Assembly (NCBI GenBank): GCA_037576215.1
Contig: JBANDB010000016.1
Span: 992,001-1,056,000, forward strand
Source of the DNA: Armillaria gallica
Lineage: Eukaryota > Basidiomycota > Agaricomycetes > Agaricales > Physalacriaceae
DNA: 64,000 bases
Reading direction: 5' to 3'
Part shown: piece by piece, positions 32,350 through 42,740 of the stretch
Numbering within the stretch: position 1 is the first letter of the stretch
Layout: every line of letters starts with the position of its first letter
Program-made: the position numbers and the translations under genes
The notes under the pieces: model-generated
Told to the model about the DNA's origin: nothing
Seen by the model: the letters and a program-made list of their open reading frames with translations, nothing else
Databases searched by the model: none

Positions 32350-33792
32350 TCATGCCCACTTCATGATATCCTCCTCGTTCGGTCCATCCGGCGCGTCCGA
32401 TGCGGCGAGATTGCACTGGTGGAAGACCCGTACTTGACCTTGTCCAAAGACGCCGACCACAGAATGCATAACACCCTGATTATGAAAGAGCATCAAATCT
32501 TTTTCTTGCCTATGAAGGAAGTCAGGGCGTGGTTGGAATGTCAAATAGCAAGAAGCCTACGTACCAGGCATGCGGATAGACAAGCTTCGAAAGGATCAGC
32601 GCTTTTTGGCGTCTATAAAGATTCTTCCACTCACCTTTGGTGCAATACCAGGCCGTTGCATCTCATAACAGAGTTCTCTCACTTGCTTCAAATCTGTTAT
32701 ATACGCTCCGTCTGGATACAACACGCCTTCTCGTCTTGCTTTCGCAGGCACAGGATCAACATAAATTTCCATGATCGCACAAGGATGAACTTCAAGGTGT
32801 AGATCCCCAGTCACCGGGTTTTTCCACAGCTATTGGCGAAGCGGTCAGCTCTTTCCCCCACATAATGTTGATTCGGACTCACAAACGGATAGATCTTTAT
32901 CTTCTCCTTGTCCCAGTTCAACTCGTCCAAGCGCTTTTCTAGGCCTTCCGACTCTACACCCAGTCCAGTCTCTACCGCGTGCGCATCCTTCATCCACTCA
33001 AAAGGCTTCGGCGCATATTTAGCCTTAGCTCTCACCGCAATACTCTTCATCTCCGGTGGGAGAATATCAAACATCACCTTCGCCGACACGAATGCCGTAG
33101 TCCCTAACGGAACCTCCAGTTCATCTCCACTCCCGTCGTCATACTTCACGGCCTGGTTAGGACCCTTGGGCACTCTGATTCCGTATAACGCCGTCACCTT
33201 CGGCGGATCGAGATCGTACAGAGCCGCGTCCATATGCCAACGAAAGAACCTAGTCACACCACGCGCCTCATCCTCATCGGATACACGTGTTTTGTGAAAG
33301 CTCGAATGGTGCGCGTGCTTGAGAACAGCTTCGGGGATGCCTTCGTGATCTCTGACAGTCCCGTGTCCGATGAGTTGCACCTGTGGGACACGAGGAATCG
33401 TTTTGAGGTACGAATGGAGGATGGACGTTTTTGTTTGGTCGACCTTGCTGTTGCCATGCCCGTAGGCGGTGGATTCGGGGTCGAAAGCCTTTTGTGTACG
33501 TCAGGGAAGGGACAGGAAGAAAGTTCTGAGCTCTCACCTTGACCAGATCGCGTATCTCCTCTGGGGTTAAGTCAACGTTGCGGAACAAGAGCGCCCCGTA
33601 CTGCGTTTACGTCTACGATGAGACCAATGCATTGTGGGTGTTGGTACAAACCATGTAGAGCGCCTCTTTGACTTGTTCGAATGAGGTTCCAAGATGGGCT
33701 GGGTGAAGACCTTTAACTTCTCGTCCAAAGTCGTTCAGTATTGCTGGATCTGCAGACACTGGGAGGGGTAGAGGAGCTAGATTGATCGTCAT
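32350..33792 (-). CDS. 2-oxoglutarate/Fe(II) dioxygenase, TauD superfamily, XanA (xanthine dioxygenase)-like
   Basis: The family uses 2-oxoglutarate, O2 and Fe(II); fungal XanA converts xanthine to urate. Seen: YGALLFRNVDLTPEEI, GHGNSKVDQTKTSIL, the iron motif H-x-D in FRWHMDAALYDLDPPKV, the XanA-type stretch GTTAFVSAKVMFDILPPEM, then GLGVESEGLEKRLDEL, LHLEVHPCAIMEIYVDP, and the distal histidine region LMLFHNQGVMHSVVG followed by VFHQCNLAASD. Short introns all join in frame, including a 20-nt exon (32565-32584). It appears intact. A tandem paralogue lies directly upstream. Substrate assignment rests on family resemblance only. Confidence 0.82.
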
Positions 33793-34104
33793 GATATGTG
33801 GGATACGAGAGTAAAGCCGAAGACTTTATATAGGTCGAGGCACCTGGCACTTGGAACGGGCCGGAAGTGATGCACATGACGGTGCAGGAGACGAAAACAT
33901 CCCAGATATCATACGTAGCAAACTTATCAGAAGCATTGTTCACCTACGCCATGCAAGATAAGCAGAGTTTGATCCCGCTTTGCTGTGCTAGTGTTCTCTG
34001 TCGGAGGACATTTCATACATTGTGTCAATTCCACTGCAAGACAAATAGAGAAGCCCCAAATCAGACAGCGAATGTCGACAATCATAACCCGATCCTGATC
34101 CTCT
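33793..34104. other. intergenic region between the two dioxygenase genes
   Basis: Promoter of the downstream copy and 3' flank of the upstream copy. A TATATAGG-type stretch lies near 33827, about 35 bp before the ATG at 33792. Confidence 0.45.
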
Positions 34105-35431
34105 TTACGACCACTTCTTCACATCTTCCGCGGTTGGTCCTACAGGATCATCGGACGCGGCGAGGTTGCATTGATGGAATGCGCGGACTTGATCCTTGTT
34201 GAACGCGCCCACGACACTATGCAAGACCCCTCGATTGTGGAACAGAACTAAATCTCTTTCATTCCAGTCATGCGGATAAACAAGCTGACAGCACATTAAT
34301 AACGATATACCCTCCAGAGAAACCCGGCCTACCTTGGGGGCAATACCAGGTCGCTGCATCTTGTACAGCAACTCCCTGACCTCCTTCAAATCCGTGAGAT
34401 GCGCACCATCAGGGTATATCGCGCCTTCCTTCTTGCCACCATCCGATATCGGGTCAACCAACAGTTCGGCCACACCGCACGGATGAACCTGGAAATGGAG
34501 CTCGCCCGTAACCTGATTCTTCCATAGAACAGGAAGCACCATCCGCTTCGCCTCCTCCCACGACGGGAGCTTATCGTATGGGATCTCCAGTCCCTCTGAT
34601 TCTAATCCCAACCCCGTCGATACTGCATGTGCGGGAGCCATCCACACGTACGGGAGGGGCGCGTACTTGACTTTGGAGCGTACGGCGAGACTCTTGAGCT
34701 CAGGGGAAGGATCTCGAACATCATCTTTCCAGAGACAAAGGCGGTGGTACCCAATGGTACATGTAGCTCGTCACTGGTTCCATCATCGTATCGACACGTC
34801 TGTTTGGGGCCCTTTGGCACATTGATAGCGTATAGGGTGGTGACTTTGGGGGTGCGTCGGTCGTAGAGGGCGGCATCGATATGCCATCTGAAGAAACGGT
34901 CGCTCCTTTGGCTTCGTCCTCGGGAGATACACGAGTCTTGTGGAATGTTGTGTGGGAAGGATGCTTCAGGTAGCTCGGTGATGCCTTCGTGGTCGTATAC
35001 GGTCCCGTTGCCAATAAGCTGGACTTGAGGTACGCGAGGGATAGTCTTAAGGTCAGGATGTAAGATTGATTTCTTGTTCTTATCTATTTCGTTATTGCCG
35101 TGCCCGAAGTCGTCGCATAATGGGTCAAAGGCCTAGAGGATATCAAAGAAACAGCAAATTTTGAGGCGCAAATGCTTACCCTGTTCAGCGCGTATTGCTT
35201 CTCTGGTGACAAGTCGACATCGCGAAAAAGCAAAAGGCCGTGCTAGCCAACTTAGTAAACGAAAATCCCAGGAGATAGGACACACACCTTGTAAAGGGCA
35301 TTCTCAATCGTCGCGAATTCCTCCCGGGTGAAGTTGGTCGGGTCGAAGCCTTTCACTTGACGCCCGAACGATAAGAAACTGGACGCTTCTGCGGAGTCGG
35401 GTAGAGGCAAAGGAGAAATTTCGATGGCCAT
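34105..35431 (-). pseudogene. XanA-like dioxygenase, tandem copy with three frameshifts
   Basis: Paralogue of 32350-33792: starts MAIEISPLPLPDSAEASS, keeps HGLLLFRDVDLSPEKQ, GHGNNEIDKNKKSIL, the H-x-D motif (RWHIDAALYD), GTTAFVSGKMMFEIL, HPCGVAELLVDP and LVLFHNRGVLHSVVGAF with normal introns. Three single-nucleotide shifts break the frame at about 34975 (after DHEGITEL), 34895 (before the H-x-D motif) and 34707 (in EILPPEL). Everything downstream of the last shift to the stop at 34105 is open. It would not make a full enzyme as it stands. Assembly error is possible, but the neighbouring copy is clean. Confidence 0.75.
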
Positions 35432-36774
35432 GGCTTGCTATATGCACAAGAAAGCTGTCGACGACGAGTAGGAAGGAGATAACAGAAGATAACGAAAGTA
35501 ATCAAGTCCGGTTTTGCTCCTCTTCTTGATTGTAATGGAGCCTGCAGACTTTGAGTAGTGTGCTAAGGATTAAATGCGTCCAGTATAAATTGGCGAAGAG
35601 GCGGGCTGCTACGAGGATATGGAATTGTCATGATGGAAAAAAGGAAAGGAGCAAGAAAGAGACGGTAGTCGAAGATCGGTCCGGTCCACGTGAACGGAGT
35701 TTCAAAAAGAAGTGCGCACAGTCAGGCTCTGGCCGGCCCTTCTTGCTGCTTGTACGGCGTCAAACCGAAGGATGGGATACAGACCAGCTTTCTTCCTCAA
35801 CACGGCCATCACGGTTTGCCACTGTCATACTGGGCGTCTGATGCTGCAGTCCTTAAATATGACACCGTTCTGATCTTTCGCCCGTCAAATCTTTGTGTAA
35901 GAGGCAGGGAGACGACCGCTCGAATCTGTCGGTGGTCTTTCGCTCCTTTCGCCAACTATGCTTCCAGTATCAGTTTATCGAGGTAGCAGAGGACTCTTGA
36001 TACGATAAAAACGTGTCTGTATGCTCGCATTCATACACGAGATCGATCTCGTCGGAGGAAATGGATGATCCGCTGTCGTTGCTACCGAGTTTGCGGTGTA
36101 CGAAGCATGCATCCATGTCGTGTACCCAGCAAGGCCATTAACGATTAATTTTCAGTCTGGACCTGGGTTATCCAAGCGATCAACGGACACCCGACGCCTT
36201 GGGATCACAGGAAGTATATGGGCAACTATATGCCTGTTGCCACGCGCAGGACCTGTGTCTACCACGATATTCTTCCAATGGTACGTTTCTATCAACCTAG
36301 CGTATACCGGCATTTCAATAATCCTGGCCACATCACAGGCACCGGGGAACAAGATGCTCTCACGATGCTTGTTACTAAGCCCTGGGATGCCCAACTTCGC
36401 TGATGGATACGCGGGGAATGTTCCCTTCTACCTGTCCTTCACCTTGAGAAGCCTCACTGCAGGTACTATTCGCCATGAAACCGGCTCCCAAGCAAGCGAG
36501 TTAGCGAACTATCGTCTGTACTGTCGCGCAGTGGCGGTCAGGATAAAGCATTATTTTCTCAGGCCAAAGTCAGCGCCCTGGCAACAACAAAGCGCATCCC
36601 ATCTGTATTTGCGTAATTCAGGTGGGAGGACTCGAGGAGACCTTACGTGGAATCAGCTTAATTGAAAATTAATGATCTGCCATGTCCAAAGGTGAGAAAC
36701 AATGCCGCGCATATAACCGAGCTGGGTATAAAGAGGCTGACATTTTTCTAATATATTTATTGCCCTTCAACACA
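35432..36774. other. intergenic region, no convincing gene
   Basis: A 189-codon plus frame at 36096-36665 has no motif, repeated low-complexity hydrophobic words, and a competing minus frame. I treat it as chance. Confidence 0.45.
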
Positions 36775-37458
36775 ATGATTTCGAATCGAAAAGATATTGG
36801 GACTCGTGCAGCGCTGATACACGACTATTATCGTCAGCAGCCTCCGAGGGACATCGAACGGGCAACCTGTCGCAACATCCCTGGAGGTGACAGTAGGTTT
36901 GAGGACCTCCACCGACGTAGACGTGCGAACGAGTACACTATGACCAAGCGCCATGCGCCCATCACGGTCTCCGACCTGCACCTCCAGGATCGTGGGCTTG
37001 TCTATCAACAAGCACTGCTGGAGTGGGCTCAAAGTTTCTCTGAGATTTGGGTATGTTTCCTCAACTCGTCTTCTATTTTTACTTACAGACATTTTCAGAA
37101 GCGCCCGTCCTCGAATGACGCTGTCCATTTCTTTCCTCTCACCGACGAGCTCACCATCAGACTATGGGACTCAAATATATCTCGCCGTCCAGACTCGTCA
37201 ATGCGCGTCTTTGGACTGGACTTTGTTGATATTCACAAAGAGCCACAGTACATAGGACAGAGGATCGTTGTCATTGCTGGGATGAAGGCGTCATCTACCT
37301 CTGGGGTGAAAGGCGATGTTCTGGAGCCGATAGATGATAGCGAGTCGAAGGGGAAGGTCCCGGAACGGTATGGAGTAGTGGCGGATTGCGAGTACTTCTT
37401 CTTTGCTGATGGAAAGCTGGTCGTTACCCACAAGTTTGCGCAGAATTTATTGGACTAA
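36775..37458 (+). CDS. hypothetical protein, two exons
   Basis: Starts MISNRKDIGTRAALIHDYY (the frame is open to an earlier ATG at 36682). One intron (37051-37098) with GTATGT donor and TTTCAG acceptor joins SFSEIW to KRPSSNDAVHFFPL in frame; the intron itself is also open. The second exon encodes a beta-rich region (FFPLTDELTIRLWDSN, MRVFGLDFVDIHKEPQYIG, YGVVADCEYFFFADGKLV) and stops after KFAQNLLD. No family recognised. The coding-like composition and clean intron make it probably real. Confidence 0.5.
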   Translation: MISNRKDIGTRAALIHDYYRQQPPRDIERATCRNIPGGDSRFEDLHRRRRANEYTMTKRHAPITVSDLHLQDRGLVYQQALLEWAQSFSEIWVCFLNSSSIFTYRHFQKRPSSNDAVHFFPLTDELTIRLWDSNISRRPDSSMRVFGLDFVDIHKEPQYIGQRIVVIAGMKASSTSGVKGDVLEPIDDSESKGKVPERYGVVADCEYFFFADGKLVVTHKFAQNLLD

Positions 37459-38636
37459 TAAAGGGTTACAACTTTGCCACCGTGTTGCTTGATTCATGCT
37501 TGCCTAAAAATGAATTGAACGAATGAAGATGCAGGAGAGACGTATACAAAACATGCGCGAGTTACGTGTATTCTTGGTTCGATGGTTTGGATTTCAGAAT
37601 TCCAAGGATAGTCTGCGAACCGGAACTTGAATCTGAATGCAAGTATGTCGGTCCGATGCCCCGCTGGCTTGATAGCGTGGGAACGTTTGTCCATTTGCCG
37701 CTTCCTTGTCTTCGTTTTCTCATTCATCCTTCATTCAAATTGCTACAGATTCCGCGCCTTTGCTCTCATCACGCTACCAATATACAGGGATATGGTATCA
37801 TCCAGCCGAATTCAACTTCTACAATTCAATTTTTCTCTCGACGCTGGAATGTTCAACAAATACCTGATGGCAAGGCAACAAGGGGACAATCTTTGCGTAT
37901 CTTATGGCACTGGATAGCGGGGCACTGTCATGCGTAGGACTGGCAATTCTCATCGTTACCGAAGGGGCTTGTCCTCAGAACTGATGAGGTATGTTCTCTT
38001 CTTCGTCGTGAACCCAGTAATTGACCGTAATATAACAGGCAGATTTCTTATGTATATCAGTGGTTTTCGCGCGCAGCAAAGATAATCTCCTGGTATCTTT
38101 AAGAAGAGGAAGGAAGAAGAAGAAGAAGAAGAGGCTCGGTTACTGCGGATCATGATGATCATGAGCGCAAAGCGATTGTATGGGATATATTGCGCTGAAG
38201 GAGATATTCATGATGGACAACATAAATCTATTAACTCAGAACGGTCTTGGCCGCTCATCGTGAGACCTGGGACCCGCGCGCGATCAGATGGCATCGTTGG
38301 ACTCAAGTTATGGTCGAGATTTATGAAAAGTGTTGTACTGGCATCTGCTCGCGAATGCAAATCGTAGGAGGCCTTTGTTGATTTGGGCCGGCAGGGCCAT
38401 GCGCGCATCCATGGACTGCTTCCTCGATTTCGTTCAGCTTGGAATCAGAACGAGACTAGGCTTCGTGATGCAAAGCGATCAAACCTCCTAGCTGACGCAT
38501 GATAAAATGGGACCCTTGCGATGCAGGTTCATAACCACAAAATCTCACTTCCATGATGTGGCCCTTCTCGTCGTCTTACCCGACGGCCAAGCCTTCGGAC
38601 ATAGGATAGGAGTCGAACTGGGCGATGTTTCTCGCA
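37459..38636. other. intergenic region
   Basis: Contains a GAA/GAAGAA microsatellite near 38101-38133. No supported gene; the GMC remnant may begin slightly upstream of 38637. Confidence 0.5.
38101..38133. repeat. GAA microsatellite
   Basis: An AAGAAGAGGAAGGAAGAAGA-type run followed by further GAA units. Confidence 0.7.
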
Positions 38637-40858
38637 CTTCTGCGCCCACATTTGACTACATTATTGTTGGAGGTAAGCTCGATAGTCATCATGTCGATAC
38701 TCATTTCTGAGCTGCTTGATTAGGTGGCACAGCTGGATGCTGCCTTACCTCGCTCCTCAGCGAAGATCCCGATGTCACTGTACTCCTCATCAAACGAGGA
38801 AGCGTGGCCGAGACCTGGGCCAGTGGAGGACCCCTCATTTCTTCGGACATCTTCAAGAAGGATTCTATAGCCCTGCCCTTGAACTCTCTTCCGCAGGTGC
38901 ATGCTGACCGCCGCGTTATTCCTCTCATGCGGGGCCAACGTTAGGAGGAACATCATGCGTCAACGCCATGATTTATACACGTGGTGTCCCGGCCGACTTC
39001 AATCGTTGGCGAGATATGGGCGCATCCAGATTGGAGCTACGAGAAGATGCTGCCGTTTTTCGTCAAGTCGGAAAATACCCTCAGCCATCCTGAATCAACT
39101 TTTCGGGGCAAGAACGGTACTGTGTTCCGCTTTTCAAAAGCCCACTTTGCTCAGCTGTTTTAGGTCCGGGAGGACCAGACCTTTTTGTTGGACGTAGTAG
39201 CAGTACTGCCAGTACGAGACGCACACGGACGACGTATTTGATTTTACTTTCCTTTTTTGTTTACAATGCACAGCCTTGCATCTCAGCTTTTACCAACACG
39301 CTGAGATGTGAGTACCTCTACGTATATTTGTCCTAATGTCATACTTACCATATTGTAGTAACGCTATGCCATTCTATTTAGCAACGCTCTCTTTTTCTTC
39401 TGAACCTACTTTCCATTGCCATGTCTGAGCCGTACCTCAATAACTCCAAGACTTTTCTCATACAACCTGGCCTATCCTTCCACAGTACATTGCTTTTCCG
39501 AGAGGTTCCTATTACTGAGAGCACACCGTGTTAAAAAGCCGCAGAGTTTATGGGAATTCCATCCTATCCTGACTGCAATGATCCCTCTCTACTGTCTATC
39601 ACCTGTGTGCCAATCAACACAGCCATAGATCGAAACATGAGGCGCTGCTCAATTTATTCAGATTTGCTCGCTCTCGCCAGGACCGTCTCAAGATTTGCCC
39701 TGATACTATTGCAGAGCGAATCACTTTCAGTTCCAAAGTTGACGGACGACCGCGCGGTCGGCGTCGAGTTCGGGCATCATGATGGGACGGGGCTACCTAC
39801 TTTGCTAAGGCAAGCAGGGAGGTCGTTGTGTGTTGTGAGAACTTATCACGACATCAAATCCCCGCAGCTCCTCCTTCTGAGGCATGCGATTCACTTGCGC
39901 AACGATTCCTGTCTCTGAATCTTGCAATGGTGGCATCGGACTGAGTGATCACCTCAAACAACATGGAATCGAGGACATTGTAGATAACCCTGGTGTCGGA
40001 AGTAATCTGGTGAGACCTTGTCACCATAACCTGCGTATGATCTGACATATGGCTAACAGAAAGACCATGCCAATGTGCCTGTGATGTGGAATATACCCCT
40101 CGACGAATCCATACACGTCGTCATCGAGAAACCCTAGCAGGTGATCTTTGAACTAATCAAATACCTCATCTCAGGCAGAGGTATACTCAGCAATCCCTTC
40201 GCACATCTAGCCATCTTCCTGCCGACAAGGCTCCTGAATGAAAACATGGAAATTGGGGCTCTCGATTCCACCGACCTTGATTCAACTCTCCCGCAGAATG
40301 GACCAGACCTCGAGATCAAGCCTATGCCCATCTACAGCTTGGACCTGCCTCCCAATACCACAATGATTCACGTCAAAGAAGGTATTATGAACTTCATGGT
40401 ATGCCTTCTCCGACCGAAATCATCTGGTGTCGTTCGCCTGAACTCTCTGGATCTATACGAGAAGGTGAGCTGAATGCTGTCTGATCTGGAGGACCTGGCA
40501 GTCTTGATGAAAGGTGTGTGACTCTCCATTAACCTGACCAAACAAGTTCATGCCCAAGGATATCCAATCAGGACATACCATTGTCCGATATCAGACTCAG
40601 GGAAGGAAATTGAAGCATACATATGTTCATATACATGGAGTGGGTATCATTATGTGTTGTCGTGTCAGATGGCCCTGTTTGGTGGCACACATTTGGGAGT
40701 GGTCAATGATAAGTTATGTGTGCATGGGGTGGATGGTTTATGGGTCTGATGTGTTGGTATTTCCTGATATCATGGTGCTGCATACAGTGGTGCCTGTGGT
40801 TGTAGTGGTAGAGAGGTGTGCTAATATGATGAGAAGGCTGTGTTGTTCATTGAAATAA
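38637..40858 (+). pseudogene. GMC oxidoreductase (aryl-alcohol/glucose oxidase family), decayed
   Basis: Flavoenzyme of the GMC family in origin. Seen: FAD-binding start TFDYIIVGG split by an intron from GTAGCCLTSLLSEDP, then in shifting frames GGTSCVNAMIYTRGVPADFN, HPDWSYEKMLPFFVKSE, MGIPSYPDCND, DDRAVGVEFGHHDGTG, the GMC signature TYHDIKSPQLLL, VDNPGVGSNL-KDHANVPVMWN, and at the far end VNDKLCVHGVDGL plus VFPDIMVLHTVVPVVVVVER with the active-site histidine. At least four frameshifts, an in-frame TAG after VVIEKP, and about 330 bp of unrelated sequence at 39170-39520 break it. Downstream of about 40500 it is also depleted of CG. Confidence 0.75.
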
Positions 40859-41212
40859 ATGTGTATAGAGCATTTGCCTGCTTATGGGAATGAAATTCTT
40901 TTCCAGGTGTATCCATGATGTTATGAAGATCCTGCTTGTATAATGAACACTAATGAATGACATGAAAAGGACAATAAATGATAAGTGAAAGCCAAGTCCT
41001 ATGCTGCTGCATGCAGAATAACACAAGGTACATAGTACTTTTGGATATTTAGTCTGGTAAATGGGCAGAAGAATGAGTGAATGGAGTCCAGAATAGATGA
41101 TGAAGATGTCATCCAAAATAAAACAGATGCTGGGGAAGCCTATCAATTAAACCTTGTTCCAGTGGTTATCACATCAGGATCCTTGTCTAATCTCTCTGGC
41201 TGAGCTTTGAAA

Positions 41213-42523
41213 TCATCTTGACATAGGACACTCACTGGTAGTATCTTCCTGCAACCCCATCATGATGTAATGACCATGTTCATCATCTACTCCCTGCTGA
41301 GCTTCAAGGTCACCATTGATGATGACACTCATCATGGAGTCCTGCTGAGAGGTTGTCTCACTCTGGCCTGCAGAATGTGTCCCAAAGTGAAGTGAGGATA
41401 TTGTACTTTCATTGCAAGAATTGTCTGGCTGGATAAGACCTCCTGCAATCCAGCAGAACAAAAAGAGTTGGTGCAATTCCCTATGTAATGTCAGTAAGAT
41501 AAAAGACAGAAAAAGAATATGAGCATACCCTTGCAATTGCTCCTAGGAAGCTAAAGTAATACACTGATAGGTCATCATAAGCAAAAGCAGCTACATATAA
41601 GATCAAAGATATAGAGTAAAGAGCTGATGACTCAATCAAAACTAAGATTTCAATTGTATGGCGGTATGCCCTGAGGCTACCTCCTGCTTTGCAGGCTGCT
41701 CGTATAATGGTTAAAATATGGTAGATGATAATCACAGTGCACCATAATGCTGTAGAACAATTAAAGACCACATAAAGCATAAGGATAGGGCTCTGAAATG
41801 ATGTCCTGTAACTGCTTGCTTATGTCAATAATTTTCATTGCTGCACCTGATATAAGTAAAATAGCAGATGAGAGGTGTGGATAACCTTACCAATTGCAGA
41901 AATAAGAAGAAGAATAGGAAGAAGAATGAGTAGCTGACACTGTCTCCAGAGTCTCCAGCAGCGCCAAATCTGCAATTTGGATAATAGTAAGCAATAGTGA
42001 AATTGTTCAGCAGTGTTATACTTACCATGATAGAGTCTGCAAGGGCACTGCTGAGGGTACCAGCTAAAGTGTTTAATGCTACTCTTATTACACCAGGCTC
42101 TTTCAAATAGAACAGATATATGGTCCATAAATTCTGGCCATTGCCACTAATGAAGGCAGCTCTCATATATGGCCAATTGATGGTGAGGCTGATGATGGTA
42201 AGAACATAGATAAGGATTATTATAAGAATCATAATCCTCCCAATATGCTGGGATTTGTTTATAACTAAGACATTTTCTTCAGCTTTAACAAGGTAGTCAA
42301 CATGGTTCTCTCACAGATGTTCCTCAATGTAATAGCAATGATTCCTGTGTAGAGACCTATGTAGAGTTGTGATTAGACACAAATACACCAAGTTTGAATA
42401 AACATACACACCATACAAGAAAGAGTAGAGTATTGTTGAATTCAAGACAGCATCAAGAACATGAGAGATAAGAGCTTTATCAGCATCAGTAAGGTCTGAT
42501 GGAATACTGGTTGGAGTGGCCAT
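41213..42523 (-). CDS. agaricomycete multi-pass membrane protein, function unknown (one frameshift)
   Basis: Starts MATPTSIPSDLTDADKAL and then alternates hydrophobic helices: LNSTILYSFLYG-LYTGIIAIT, INKSQHIGR-IMILIIILIYV, ALADSIM-IWRCW, LLILLPILLLISAI, LMLYVVFNCSTALWCTVIII and IEILVLIESSALYSI; about seven segments. The tail SQQDSMMSVIINGDLEAQQG is typical of this fungal family. Introns use clean GT-AG borders with in-frame joins (for example NI-FINKSQ). Near 41460, however, GIAPTLFVL runs into the tail only after a 1-nt shift, so it is either recently broken or an assembly error. No ligand or transport role is known. Confidence 0.65.
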
Positions 42524-42670
42524 CAAGGCCTTTGGCAGAATGATGAATAAAGGAGTGAGCTGTAGGAATGATATATGCAACACCCTTTATATAACATACT
42601 GTGTTGCAGGCAAAATCCAGTAAGTGTTGCAAGGATCATGATCAGCATGCCAAGACTAATAATGTGGCTA

Positions 42671-42740
42671 TAGTCTGTGACACGCTTCGTGGCGGCACAG
42701 AACCCCGGTGTTCCTTATTGGGACCGCATACCGGTTTTCT
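42671..42740. repeat. dispersed repeat, copy 2
   Basis: Match to 32115-32183: TAGTCTGTGACAC, GTGGCGGCACAGAACCCCGG, GTTCCTTATTGGGACC, CCGGTT. It is followed by two AACTCTA units. Confidence 0.55.

Noticed and set aside
36096..36665. 189-codon plus-strand open frame as a gene
   Set aside because: No motif, no start or splice support, and overlapping open frames on both strands.
41825..41930. A frameshift in the middle of the multi-pass membrane protein gene
   Set aside because: An acceptor at ATAAG before CAAGCAG joins LLISAI to the next helix in frame, so no break is needed there.
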